Origin: Anaerolineae bacterium
GTDB lineage: Bacteria > Chloroflexota > Anaerolineae > Promineifilales > Promineifilaceae
Length of the DNA: 46,226 bases
Direction: 5' to 3'
Assembly: GCA_023382655.1 (NCBI GenBank)
Contig: JAHDWK010000042.1
Location: 1 to 46,226, forward strand
Made by a program: the position numbers and the translations under genes. This document shows positions 32,895-40,162 of the stretch, piece by piece. Position 1 is the stretch's first letter. Each line of letters begins with the position of its first letter. Under the pieces are notes generated by a model, which ran no database searches, was not told the origin of the DNA, and saw only the letters and a list, made by a program, of their open reading frames with translations.

Positions 32895-33905
32895 CTAAAC
32901 ACGCGCCAACGCATCTAACATCGCCTTATACCGCACCGGCTCTTCCTCAAAAATGTAGGTGCAGGGGGCGACGATAACACCGCTGCCGCCGATGGCGCGT
33001 AGTTCGGCGATGGCCGGGAAGAGGGCGGCTTTTGGCACGACGATGTTGATGGCAAACCAATCCGCGCCGTCATGGGTGATGACGCGGCTGATGGTGGGGC
33101 CTTGCAGCCCGGCGATATGCGCCTTGTCGCGCATCCGGGCGGCAATCGCTTCCGGCGATGCGCCCCGTATGTTGGCCGTCACCAGGTATGAACCGGCGGC
33201 GCGCAGGTGGGCTTCAATGTATTCCAGCATGTGCCGGGCGATGGCGAGGACTTCCGGGCGCTCTTGCAATGCTTTTTTGTTGGCAATGAGAACGGCCTGG
33301 GAAGTGAGAATCTGACCGTCGGCCAACGGCCGTAAATGATTATCTCGCAGCGTTACCCCCGACGATACCAGGTCGGCGATCAGGTCGGCAAAACCGATGG
33401 CCGGGGCGATTTCCAACGTCCCTTCGACGTTGACGAGTTTATACGGCCGTACCCCCTGTTCATCCAAAAAAGCCCCCGTCACATGGGGAAATTTGGTGGC
33501 AATGCGCAGGGTACGGCCATGACCGGCCAATTCGACTGCCCAGGCCGCCACATCGGCCATCGTCTGCACCTCTTTTTCCTCCGGCGCAGCCAGATTTAGC
33601 GTACATGGCCCGTAGCCCAGAGCATCATGCAGCGTAATAATTTTACGGCCGTTGCCATGCCCCTTTTCCGCCAGCACATCATAGCCAGTAATGCCAAAAT
33701 CTACACTGCCTTCGCGCACCCCGGTGACAATGTCGCCGGGTCGCTGAAACATCACCGTCAGTCCCGGCAGGGCCGGAATGGTGGCGGCATATTGGCGTGG
33801 ATTGGGCCGGTACACCTTCAGACCACACGCCGCCAGAAAATCAAAACTTCCTTCATACAGTGCCCCCTTACTCGGCAGCGCCAGGCGAATATCCGTTCGG
33901 GCCAT
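32895..33905 (-). CDS. hisG: ATP phosphoribosyltransferase HisG, long form
   Basis: 336 residues, the long form with a C-terminal ACT-like regulatory domain. RLALPSKGALYE, VMFQRPGDIVTGVREGSVDFGITG, RIATKFPHVTGAFL and DLVSSGVTLRDNHLRPL form the catalytic part. The regulatory domain starts about residue 235 (YLVTANIRG onward) and ends with VVPKAALFPAIAELRAIGGSGVIV. It couples ATP with PRPP, the first and feedback-inhibited step, so HisZ should not be needed. GGAGGT lies 5-6 nt before the ATG. Upstream lie a transcription terminator and a His-rich leader peptide, which means attenuation control of the whole leftward operon. Confidence 0.96.
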   Translation of the reverse strand: MARTDIRLALPSKGALYEGSFDFLAACGLKVYRPNPRQYAATIPALPGLTVMFQRPGDIVTGVREGSVDFGITGYDVLAEKGHGNGRKIITLHDALGYGPCTLNLAAPEEKEVQTMADVAAWAVELAGHGRTLRIATKFPHVTGAFLDEQGVRPYKLVNVEGTLEIAPAIGFADLIADLVSSGVTLRDNHLRPLADGQILTSQAVLIANKKALQERPEVLAIARHMLEYIEAHLRAAGSYLVTANIRGASPEAIAARMRDKAHIAGLQGPTISRVITHDGADWFAINIVVPKAALFPAIAELRAIGGSGVIVAPCTYIFEEEPVRYKAMLDALARV

Positions 33906-33924
33906 AAAGTACCTCCAAAGGGAG

Positions 33925-33980
33925 GTAATGAGGTAATTAAGTAATCAGGTCATTACCCAATTACTCAATTACTCAATTAC
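33925..33980. repeat. TAATTGAG tandem-unit hairpin upstream of hisG
   Basis: GTAATGAGGTAATTAAGTAA pairs with the TTACCCAATTACTCAATTAC side. On the transcript it lies between the attenuator terminator and the hisG Shine-Dalgarno. Confidence 0.7.
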
Positions 33981-33983
33981 AAT

Positions 33984-34014
33984 AAAAAACCCTCCCCGGG
34001 CTTGCCGGGGAGGG
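33984..34014 (-). terminator. Attenuator terminator of the his operon leader
   Basis: On the minus strand CCCTCCCCGG (34014-34005) pairs with CCGGGGAGGG (33999-33990) around a 5-nt loop, followed by TTTTTT (33989-33984). It lies between the leader peptide and hisG and points towards hisG. The plus strand lacks a T-run after it, so it is not a terminator for a rightward gene. Upstream GGGAG (in ATGGGAGA) can pair with CTCCC of its 5' arm and could act as a competing fold. Confidence 0.92.
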
Positions 34015-34051
34015 CTAGTTTCTCCCATTTATATGCTGTTAAATCAGCGCG

Positions 34052-34123
34052 GCTTTAACCCAAAGTATCATTCCATTCACCGAAATGATAATGATCATGA
34101 TGTACCTGCATTTGGGTTAAAGC
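34052..34123 (-). promoter_or_regulatory. Perfect inverted repeat enclosing the His codons of the leader
   Basis: GCTTTAACCCAAA (34123-34111) pairs perfectly, 13 bp, with TTTGGGTTAAAGC (34064-34052). The second arm can instead pair by GTTAAA with TTTAAC in the next 20 nt of RNA. The first arm lies just before the His codons and the second at the stop codon. A stalled or moving ribosome would thus decide which fold forms. How this passes to the terminator is not resolved by eye. Confidence 0.72.
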
Positions 34124-34138
34124 GTGAATCATTTTCAT
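34055..34138 (-). CDS. hisL: His operon leader peptide (attenuation)
   Basis: A 27-codon ORF, MKMIHALTQMQV-HHDHYH-FGEWNDTLG, too short for normal gene finding. Five of 27 residues are His, four of them within six codons (34102-34085). It has a promoter just upstream (TAGACT ends 9 nt before the ATG). An intrinsic terminator lies 40 nt after its stop, followed by the first gene of the his operon. This is the layout of enterobacterial hisL, where ribosome stalling at His codons prevents termination. No Shine-Dalgarno is visible, so the mRNA may be leaderless. A second ATG lies at codon 3. The function follows from position and composition, not from similarity in sequence. Confidence 0.85.
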   Translation of the reverse strand: MKMIHALTQMQVHHDHYHFGEWNDTLG

Positions 34139-34147
34139 CGTGTGCCA

Positions 34148-34176
34148 AGTCTAACACAGGCCAGCCATTGCGCCAA
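34148..34176 (-). promoter_or_regulatory. Promoter of the leftward his operon
   Basis: On the minus strand TTGGCG (34176-34171), a 17-nt spacer and TAGACT (34153-34148), with start near 34141. The same -10 TAGACT with a CTGACA -35 occurs before the phosphodiesterase at 36913. Confidence 0.6.
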
Positions 34177-34180
34177 TCGC

Positions 34181-35899
34181 CTAATTGCCCTCTTTAGCAA
34201 TGAGTGGCATATAGGCTACCGGCACAACAAACGGCTCTTCCTGGTCCACAATAAAGCTGGCTTCGGGCTGGCTGTTGCGTGGCTCATTTTCAGATGGTGT
34301 ATTGGACAAGGCCACAGCTTCAAACTGGTATACTGTGTCACCAGGGTCAAAGTTGAATGTTGCATTTCTTTCCGAACCGCCGAACGTGTTCCACAAAGTC
34401 CAGTTGCCCGTCCCCTGCCTTACCCAAATCTGGATATTGGTGATAGTGTAACCAAATGGGAAGACCGTCCAGCTAATGTTGACAGACGTTGCGCTGGGGT
34501 CGGTAACAATGTTGGGTGATATAGAATTCATGTCGGCTACCGGATGCCCAACGATGGTAGTGGATGCTTGAGGGCCGCTCCAGGGCTGGATGTTACTCAC
34601 ATTATCAACCGCCCGCACGCGCAATTCATAAAAACCAGCGGGCGCGCCAGTGTAATTGTATGATGTCTGGGAAGCGGGTGCGTTTGTTACCAGGTTTATC
34701 CAGGGGCCGCCATTGGACCGATATTGCACATCGTAGCTACGAATACCTGACCCAGGCAGTGGATCCGAGCCGCCCCAACTGATTGTGCCAAAAGCCTGGC
34801 TAAATTCTGGTAACGGGTTCATAGTTGCGGTGGGAGCTACGGCATCAATTGTGGTGCTGGCGCTGGGGCCAATGATGCTCCAATCGGTAACGTTGCCGGC
34901 ATTATCTCTGGCACGTACCCGGAATTCGACGAACTGCGCATTGCCAGCTTCGCCAAATGAGGCCGAAGTTTGGGTAACGAAGTTTTGCCAATCAGTCCAA
35001 CCACCGCCGTTGATGCGGTATTGTACGGAGTAGTTGGCAATGCCGCTGGGGGTACAGCCGGCCGGGGCCGTATCAAATCCACTCCAACTAACGGTGAAGT
35101 ATTGCTGGCTCCAGATGGGCAGGGCGCTCACCGAAGCGGTTGGCGCTTGATTGTCACACTGTTGGTTATAGGTAACAGTTAGATAAGGGAAACAGCCATA
35201 AGGGCCATTACAGCCCAGATTCACAAGCTGTTCTTTGGAGTAGAAGATGCGGCTGAAATTTACGTTTGCTCGTTCATCCCCAGTGAAGACGGCGCCCCAG
35301 TTGGTGTTCGTGCGCCAGAAGTTGATGACCTGGGTGGCGTTGAGAGTTTTCCAGCCGTTGCTAATGTCCAGGCAGCCGACGCCAATTTCCTGACCCGCCA
35401 GCCCGGCAGCATTGGCCCAGGTGAGGACATTTTCACTCCAACTGGCGGTGGGGAAGTCGGCCCGGAAACAGAGATTGTCGCTGGTGTTGTTGGCCTGTAA
35501 CTGGAACATGCTGAAGGTGGCGTCGCTGACATTGGCGTTGGCCGGGATGGCCGCCAGGTTGAACTGCATAAACATACGCATGGCATTTTGGCCGCTGTTG
35601 CTGTTGAAGCCCAGGCCCAACGTGGTGGAACCGCCGTAGTTGGTATTGGGCATTCCGGAGGCGATGAAGGTGTCCTGGGCAATGGGGATGGTGATGGTTT
35701 CGTACACGGCATTGCCAATTTCTTCGCGGTTGATGATGTACACGCCGGGGAAATCGGGATGTTCTATGGGGAATGTGGGGGTGGGTGGGGGGGTGCCTTG
35801 GGCCACGGCCGTACTCACCACAATGGCTCCGACTAATAAAAAGAAAACCAGCAGAAGCCATACTGGTTTTTGCAAGGTGTGACCATATCTTTTTTTCAT
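34181..35899 (-). CDS. Secreted DNRLRE-domain protein with fibronectin-like repeats and YMPLIAK tail
   Basis: 572 residues. A signal segment (about 10-33) and a short linker precede a DNRLRE domain (about 65-245). This has AQDTFIASGMPNTNYGG, MFMQFNLAAIPANANVSDA and WANAAGLAGQEIGVG, a beta-sandwich found in cell-surface and carbohydrate-active proteins. Two related units follow, with WSGFDTAPAGCTPSGIANYSVQYRINGGGW and WGGSDPLPGSGIRSYDVQYRSNGGPW beginnings (only the pattern is cited, in parts). A third Fn3-like unit comes next. It ends VPVAYMPLIAKEGN, the tail type seen in two other proteins here. GAGG lies 7 nt before the ATG. It is probably surface-bound or secreted, and the function is otherwise unknown. 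Confidence 0.82.
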   Translation of the reverse strand: MKKRYGHTLQKPVWLLLVFFLLVGAIVVSTAVAQGTPPPTPTFPIEHPDFPGVYIINREEIGNAVYETITIPIAQDTFIASGMPNTNYGGSTTLGLGFNSNSGQNAMRMFMQFNLAAIPANANVSDATFSMFQLQANNTSDNLCFRADFPTASWSENVLTWANAAGLAGQEIGVGCLDISNGWKTLNATQVINFWRTNTNWGAVFTGDERANVNFSRIFYSKEQLVNLGCNGPYGCFPYLTVTYNQQCDNQAPTASVSALPIWSQQYFTVSWSGFDTAPAGCTPSGIANYSVQYRINGGGWTDWQNFVTQTSASFGEAGNAQFVEFRVRARDNAGNVTDWSIIGPSASTTIDAVAPTATMNPLPEFSQAFGTISWGGSDPLPGSGIRSYDVQYRSNGGPWINLVTNAPASQTSYNYTGAPAGFYELRVRAVDNVSNIQPWSGPQASTTIVGHPVADMNSISPNIVTDPSATSVNISWTVFPFGYTITNIQIWVRQGTGNWTLWNTFGGSERNATFNFDPGDTVYQFEAVALSNTPSENEPRNSQPEASFIVDQEEPFVVPVAYMPLIAKEGN

Positions 35900-36037
35900 T
35901 TTCTTCCTCTTTTACTTGACTAAAGTTTGTAATGCTATCTGTGTTGGAGAGACTTGGTGTTTACCAGCCAGGACACGATGGGAGCATTCATTGGCGGCAA
36001 GATTTTAACCGATACTGGTTGAATGACCAAAACAGCC

Positions 36038-36913
36038 TTAGATGTCCCAGCCGGGGGGGCCGAGGTACGGCCGTAAATCCTCATCCTCTAGCACCTGGCG
36101 TACACTTTCCTCCAGCGTCAGTTCTCCTTTGAGTACGGCTTCGTGATACCGGTTGGCCCAGCGGTAGATAAGACCGCGTGACTTGCGATGTTCCACCAGC
36201 ATGATTTGTGTCAGTGGCCCGCCGTGTGCCAAAAAGCCGGAGGTGACATAGTCTCGTATCGTTTGCTGCCAGTCATAAGCCAGCCGGACGATCTCTGATT
36301 GCCAACCGTGCCGGGAGCTCCAGGTAAAACGGCCGTAACTCAACCGTTTATCCTCGTCAAAAGGCGCGCCGACCGCGCCAATGTTCACCACCAGCGTTGG
36401 GCCAATCTGGCGCATGAGGGGGCGGTGGGTATGTGCGGTGATGAAAACGGCCGGGGGTGGGGCAATCAGTTTTTCAATTTCGGCGTCAGGTGTTTCCGGG
36501 TAGATGCCCACGCGGTTGTCATTCATGGAGGCATGAACGGCGCGCAGTTCACGGCCGTCTGGCGCCGTCACGCTGTATTGGTCCGGCAGCGCCGCAATGG
36601 CGGCAATGTGGCCGTTTAACTGGTCATATGTCCATTGGGCGTATTGGCGAATTTGGAGGGAGGGGCCGTGTGGGTCATCCAGCGGATGGGCGCACTCCAG
36701 CACATAGGCTTCATGGTTGCCCTTGATGACATACCAGCCATTTTGCCGCACCCGTGCCTGAATAAGTTGCCAACAAGCAAGTGAACAAGGTCCCCGGTTG
36801 ACAATATCCCCATTAACCACCACCACATCGGGCTGCCATTTGTCCAGGTCGGCAACGGCCGTTTCCAGCGCTGGCAGATTGCCATGAATATCAGAAATAA
36901 CGGCTACTTTCAT
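36038..36913 (-). CDS. Metallophosphoesterase (YfcE/MJ0936-like phosphodiesterase)
   Basis: 291 residues. ISDIHGNLPALE, VVNGDIVNRGP, IKGNHEAYV, VHASMND, TAHTHRPL and NIGAVGAP give the full set of metal-binding motifs of the calcineurin-like phosphoesterases of the YfcE type. This is unlike the membrane protein at 4607. It likely hydrolyses phosphodiesters in the cytoplasm. The C-terminal 70 residues are helical and may regulate it. No Shine-Dalgarno is seen. A promoter with -10 10 nt upstream of the ATG suggests leaderless translation. Confidence 0.9.
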   Translation of the reverse strand: MKVAVISDIHGNLPALETAVADLDKWQPDVVVVNGDIVNRGPCSLACWQLIQARVRQNGWYVIKGNHEAYVLECAHPLDDPHGPSLQIRQYAQWTYDQLNGHIAAIAALPDQYSVTAPDGRELRAVHASMNDNRVGIYPETPDAEIEKLIAPPPAVFITAHTHRPLMRQIGPTLVVNIGAVGAPFDEDKRLSYGRFTWSSRHGWQSEIVRLAYDWQQTIRDYVTSGFLAHGGPLTQIMLVEHRKSRGLIYRWANRYHEAVLKGELTLEESVRQVLEDEDLRPYLGPPGWDI

Positions 36914-36923
36914 ATCAGGTTTT

Positions 36924-36952
36924 AGTCTAGCCCGATATGGCCGGATTGTCAG
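36924..36952 (-). promoter_or_regulatory. Promoter of the phosphodiesterase gene
   Basis: CTGACA (36952-36947), 17-nt spacer, TAGACT (36929-36924) on the minus strand. The -10 ends 10 nt before the ATG. Confidence 0.6.
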
Positions 36953-36960
36953 CCAATTGC

Positions 36961-37027
36961 CCGTAAACCGTAAGACGTAAATCGTAATCCGTAAACCGAA
37001 GTCTGATTATCGATTACGGATTACCGA
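36961..37027. repeat. CGTAAACCGTAA tandem-unit hairpin
   Basis: CCGTAAACCGTAAGACGTAA units on the left pair with ATTATCGATTACGGATTACC on the right. It overlaps the TAA stop of the small basic protein at 37021. Confidence 0.7.
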
Positions 37028-37203
37028 TCCCGTTTCCCCTGCTTGGGGCGAGATTTTGGTTTGCGGGCAGGTTTGCCGGCTTTCATCTTTTCATGGTGGT
37101 GTTCGCGGCGTTCTTCTTTACGCTCCTGGCGGTGGGCATGTTTAATGCGTCGTTTGTCTTTCTTTTGAATACCGGTTTTGGCGGTACTGTTTTCCTCAGC
37201 CAT
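37021..37203 (-). CDS. Small highly basic protein, 60 residues
   Basis: It starts MAEENSTAKTGIQKKDK and is dominated by Lys, Arg and His afterwards (HAHRQERKEERREHHH, then KPARKPKSRPKQGKR). GGAGG lies 6 nt before the ATG at 37203, so this start is preferred over the ATG at 37350. It has no hydrophobic segment. It may bind RNA or DNA or act as a ribosome-associated protein, but no family is recognised. It is divergent from the next gene. Its stop lies in a repeat. Confidence 0.72.
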   Translation of the reverse strand: MAEENSTAKTGIQKKDKRRIKHAHRQERKEERREHHHEKMKAGKPARKPKSRPKQGKRDR

Positions 37204-37389
37204 TTTGTGCCTCCTGACACGGCCGTGTCCTATCCTGCACCAATTAGACCACACGCACCATAAGGCCACAAGTGAAAAAAGGTGTGAGGAGGAGGTGATG
37301 TTTGTCATGGGCAAATACGGCCGTTGCACAATTCCCAACAAAACCGCCATTTATTACACTGAGTCATCAGGAGGCAAATGGAGGTTGTG

Positions 37390-37707
37390 ATGAGTAGACG
37401 CCAAACCCATCAACCGCAGGTGGTCGTGCGCGTCAGTCGAGCCGAGTACGAGCAGTTCTTACGCGACAAAACGTACATCCCTGACTGCCTGCATCTCAAC
37501 GGCGCCGGCCTGCCTGACTGTCCCGGCGACTGTGTTATCGGTCTGGTCTGTGTCATGTTCGTTTACACTGATTCCGAACAGGGCATTGAAGCGGAATGGT
37601 TTGCCTGCGCCCCACCAGAGGCCGTCGCCCAATTGACTGGCCGCGCTGAACTGTTAGACGAACCCCACAATGACCGGAAATTGAAATTCCTGGGCTATGC
37701 CTATTGA
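37390..37707 (+). CDS. Hypothetical protein, 105 residues
   Basis: It begins MSRRQTHQPQVVVRVSR. GGAGG lies 5 nt before the ATG at 37390, which decides against the ATG at 37378. The body has CLHLNGAGLPDCPGDCVIG with three Cys, then VFVYTDSEQGIEAEWFACAPPEAVAQL. The end is basic and aromatic. The Cys pattern could bind a metal, but I recognise no family. It lies divergent from the small basic protein. Confidence 0.68.
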   Translation: MSRRQTHQPQVVVRVSRAEYEQFLRDKTYIPDCLHLNGAGLPDCPGDCVIGLVCVMFVYTDSEQGIEAEWFACAPPEAVAQLTGRAELLDEPHNDRKLKFLGYAY

Positions 37708-37711
37708 AGTA

Positions 37712-37757
37712 GTTGCTGGTGACTGATTGCTTGTACAAGCAATCAGTCACCAGCAAC
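37712..37757. terminator. Perfect 46-nt palindrome between convergent genes
   Basis: GTTGCTGGTGACTGATTGCT starts a palindrome with its centre at TTGTACAA (37731-37738) and 23-bp arms without a loop. It is followed by CATTATTT. It lies 5 nt after the rightward gene and 10 nt before the stop of the leftward gene. It is likely a bidirectional terminator. Confidence 0.75.
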
Positions 37758-37766
37758 ATTATTTGA

Positions 37767-39971
37767 TTAGCGCATGACTGCGGGTAAATAAGCCTGGGGC
37801 ATCAATGATTGCATCGTTTGCCACCATTCCAGCAGGTCTAAGAGCGCCTGGGGCGGATTGGTGGGCGCGGTGTGCCCGGCCTGGTCTAAATCGCTGAGGC
37901 CATGACAAGAAGTGCAAACCCGCACTTCGCCGGGGGCGAAGGTGAGCCAATAACGCTCACGTACCACACCCTCCCCATCAGGATCGGTTAGCTGCCAGGT
38001 GAGGGCGCGCCCGGCGGGCACAAAGGCGGCCATCGAACCGTCTGCCCCCAACGTGACGCTGCCGGTGGGGCCGGTACTGGGTGGGTTATAACCACTGCCG
38101 CCGGGTTGCGCCAGCAGGCGACGGCCGTCGCGCGGCGTACTACCGCCCCACGTATACCCCCGAATCTGTAACCCCTGGAAAAATTGCAGGTAGCTCACAT
38201 CATAAATCTGCCCCGATGCACCAATGGTTTGTACACCGCCCGGCACGCGCAGGTTAAACGGCTGCTGCCGGTCCAGGTCATCGCGTGTGGTTACATCCCG
38301 GCTGACCACCAGCGCCAGGTCACGCGCTTCCATGAACGCCTGCAATTCCGCCAGCGAAACGCCCGCCTGATCAAACATCTGCTGTTCCGGCGCGGGCAGG
38401 GTAAAGGTGGGCGGTGTGGGGCGGGGGCGCGGCCGTACCTCCACCGGGTTCAGTTCCCAGAGGACGCCGTTGAATGTAACCATGTTGTCCGGGTCCCAAA
38501 AGCTGATTTCTTTGCTGATGCCGTTGGTCAAGGGCGTACTGGCCGTCCATTGGCCGCCGCCGGTCGGCGCGGCGAGGGTCGGCGTGAGTAGTTTCAGGCG
38601 AAACTCATAGCTGGAATTGACGCCGCTGCCCGTTTCGTCGCCGCTGTCATCGGTGTGGATGGCTAATAAGGCGCCGTCAGAAAGGGGCAGGGGTTCGCGG
38701 TAACGGCCGTCGCCATGATCCACATCGGTCGCATATTCCACCACCACCTGGTCAGCGTTTAACCCTGCTGTCGCCAGCCGGATGATGTTCCCGGCCGCAT
38801 GGGTATAAAACTCCGGCGCATCCACCCCCCAAAACGTGCCCGGATTCAGCACATCCTCTTTAATCTGGAACATGTTCAATATCTCATTCGGATTGGTGCG
38901 GGGATATTGGCCGTAATACTCCACCACGTTCGGATCATCGTTGATGGCATTGGGGATGTAATCGTGGAGTTCGTGCCGCCCCAGGTGCAGCAAGATTTCG
39001 CCATCGGTGCCGTCCTGGTTGATCGTCCAGGGGAAGAAGTGGTTGATGGTGTGGCCGACGATGTTCGTGCCCGGCACGGCCTCGCGTGGTTCGGGAAAAA
39101 CTTCGGCGCGGCTGTTCAGGATGGTGGCATTGGCCGATTCATCACTGTAATTGAACGAGCCATAGGGCGGATTAGTCGGGTCGTAACGGTCGGCGTCTGC
39201 CTGCTGGTCTTGTTGCAGGTGATCCCATTGGGTGAAGAGGACACGGCCGTGACTATCTATCGTCGGCGAAAAATCCCCGGACGGCGCATGGTTCAGCAGC
39301 CGTAAATCACCCGTCGCCGGATTCAGGCTCCACAACCCCGTATTTGTGGGCGCGGATTCATACTCATCTAGCTGCGGGTACAGGTGCATCTGCCCATTGC
39401 GCGGCCGGTCAGAAGTAAAGATGATGCGGTCATCCGTACCGTAAATCGGGCTGATGTTATTGAAATTCTCCGGCTGGTTGGGCACTTTGGTGATGACCGG
39501 CGTCTCATTCAACCCTAACTCGGTGATTTCATACAACTGCCAGTAATAGGTTTCCCACTGATACTGAATCTCCGGCGCGCCAATCACCATGCTGAAAATC
39601 GCCTTGTTTCCGTCCCAATGCACGGATGGATCGCGCACGGCAATGGCATTGTCATCCTGAAAACCGGTGACGCCGTACCCGGCCGCCTCCGTCAAATTCT
39701 TGAGCGTACCGTCCGGGTAACGAATCCACAAATCGCCGCCGCGCCCCACCGACTGCATCGTCGCCTTGTGATTGCCAAAGGTCGAGCCAATGGTGGTGAA
39801 ATCGCCGGCAATGGGCAGTTGGGTGACAAAAAGAATGGGATAAGGGGTAGTGGGCTGGCCGACGGCGCGGCTGGCGCGTGGGGTACGAGCGACCAACACA
39901 CCGATCAAAATCAAAACAAGTAAGATAATACCGAAACGAACAATCAATCTAAACGTATTCCGAGGGGACAT
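37767..39971 (-). CDS. Secreted TolB-like propeller protein with CxxCH haem motif and YLPAVMR tail
   Basis: 734 residues. The N-terminal anchor (about 10-27) is followed by a TolB/WD40-like propeller: FTSDRPRNGQMHLY, LWSLNPATGDLRLL and DSHGRVLFTQWDHLQ. The last phrase resembles the HZS-alpha-like proteins of anammox relatives (low confidence). A C-terminal region has CTSCHGLSDLDQAGH, a c-type haem attachment motif (CxxCH), and the protein ends in AYLPAVMR. AGGAG lies 7 nt before the ATG. It is probably an extracytoplasmic electron-transfer or sensor protein. A similar one-haem module occurs in many secreted propeller proteins. No partner oxidase or cytochrome maturation gene lies nearby. Confidence 0.8.
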   Translation of the reverse strand: MSPRNTFRLIVRFGIILLVLILIGVLVARTPRASRAVGQPTTPYPILFVTQLPIAGDFTTIGSTFGNHKATMQSVGRGGDLWIRYPDGTLKNLTEAAGYGVTGFQDDNAIAVRDPSVHWDGNKAIFSMVIGAPEIQYQWETYYWQLYEITELGLNETPVITKVPNQPENFNNISPIYGTDDRIIFTSDRPRNGQMHLYPQLDEYESAPTNTGLWSLNPATGDLRLLNHAPSGDFSPTIDSHGRVLFTQWDHLQQDQQADADRYDPTNPPYGSFNYSDESANATILNSRAEVFPEPREAVPGTNIVGHTINHFFPWTINQDGTDGEILLHLGRHELHDYIPNAINDDPNVVEYYGQYPRTNPNEILNMFQIKEDVLNPGTFWGVDAPEFYTHAAGNIIRLATAGLNADQVVVEYATDVDHGDGRYREPLPLSDGALLAIHTDDSGDETGSGVNSSYEFRLKLLTPTLAAPTGGGQWTASTPLTNGISKEISFWDPDNMVTFNGVLWELNPVEVRPRPRPTPPTFTLPAPEQQMFDQAGVSLAELQAFMEARDLALVVSRDVTTRDDLDRQQPFNLRVPGGVQTIGASGQIYDVSYLQFFQGLQIRGYTWGGSTPRDGRRLLAQPGGSGYNPPSTGPTGSVTLGADGSMAAFVPAGRALTWQLTDPDGEGVVRERYWLTFAPGEVRVCTSCHGLSDLDQAGHTAPTNPPQALLDLLEWWQTMQSLMPQAYLPAVMR

Positions 39972-39993
39972 ATACTACTCCTGTCAATCTGTA

Positions 39994-40015
39994 GGGCGAT
40001 TTTGGAAAATCGCCC
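39994..40015. repeat. Short palindrome GGGCGATTTT-AAAATCGCCC
   Basis: A near-perfect 10-bp inverted repeat with a 2-nt centre, upstream of the leftward secreted protein gene. Confidence 0.65.
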
Positions 40016-40143
40016 CACAACATTCTGCTTCGCCGTTTGCTTATAGCGGATGGATCGGCCACCTGTCAACCGGCCTGCCGGAGGACAGTGGTACTATTGG
40101 GTATATTTGCCCACCGTCTTAATCCGGTGAGCGCGTTGTAACG

Positions 40144-40152
40144 TGTTATAAT
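40144..40152 (+). promoter_or_regulatory. Extended -10 box of the NTPase-kinase gene
   Basis: TGTTATAAT (40144-40152), an extended -10, lies 10 nt before the ATG at 40163. The transcript would start only about 4 nt before the start codon, so the mRNA is nearly leaderless. No clear -35. Confidence 0.5.
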
Positions 40153-40162
40153 TTCGCCTGTT

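Noticed and set aside
33906..34180. T-box riboswitch upstream of hisG
   Set aside because: No T-box sequence or specifier loop is seen. A His-rich ORF with a terminator explains the region better.
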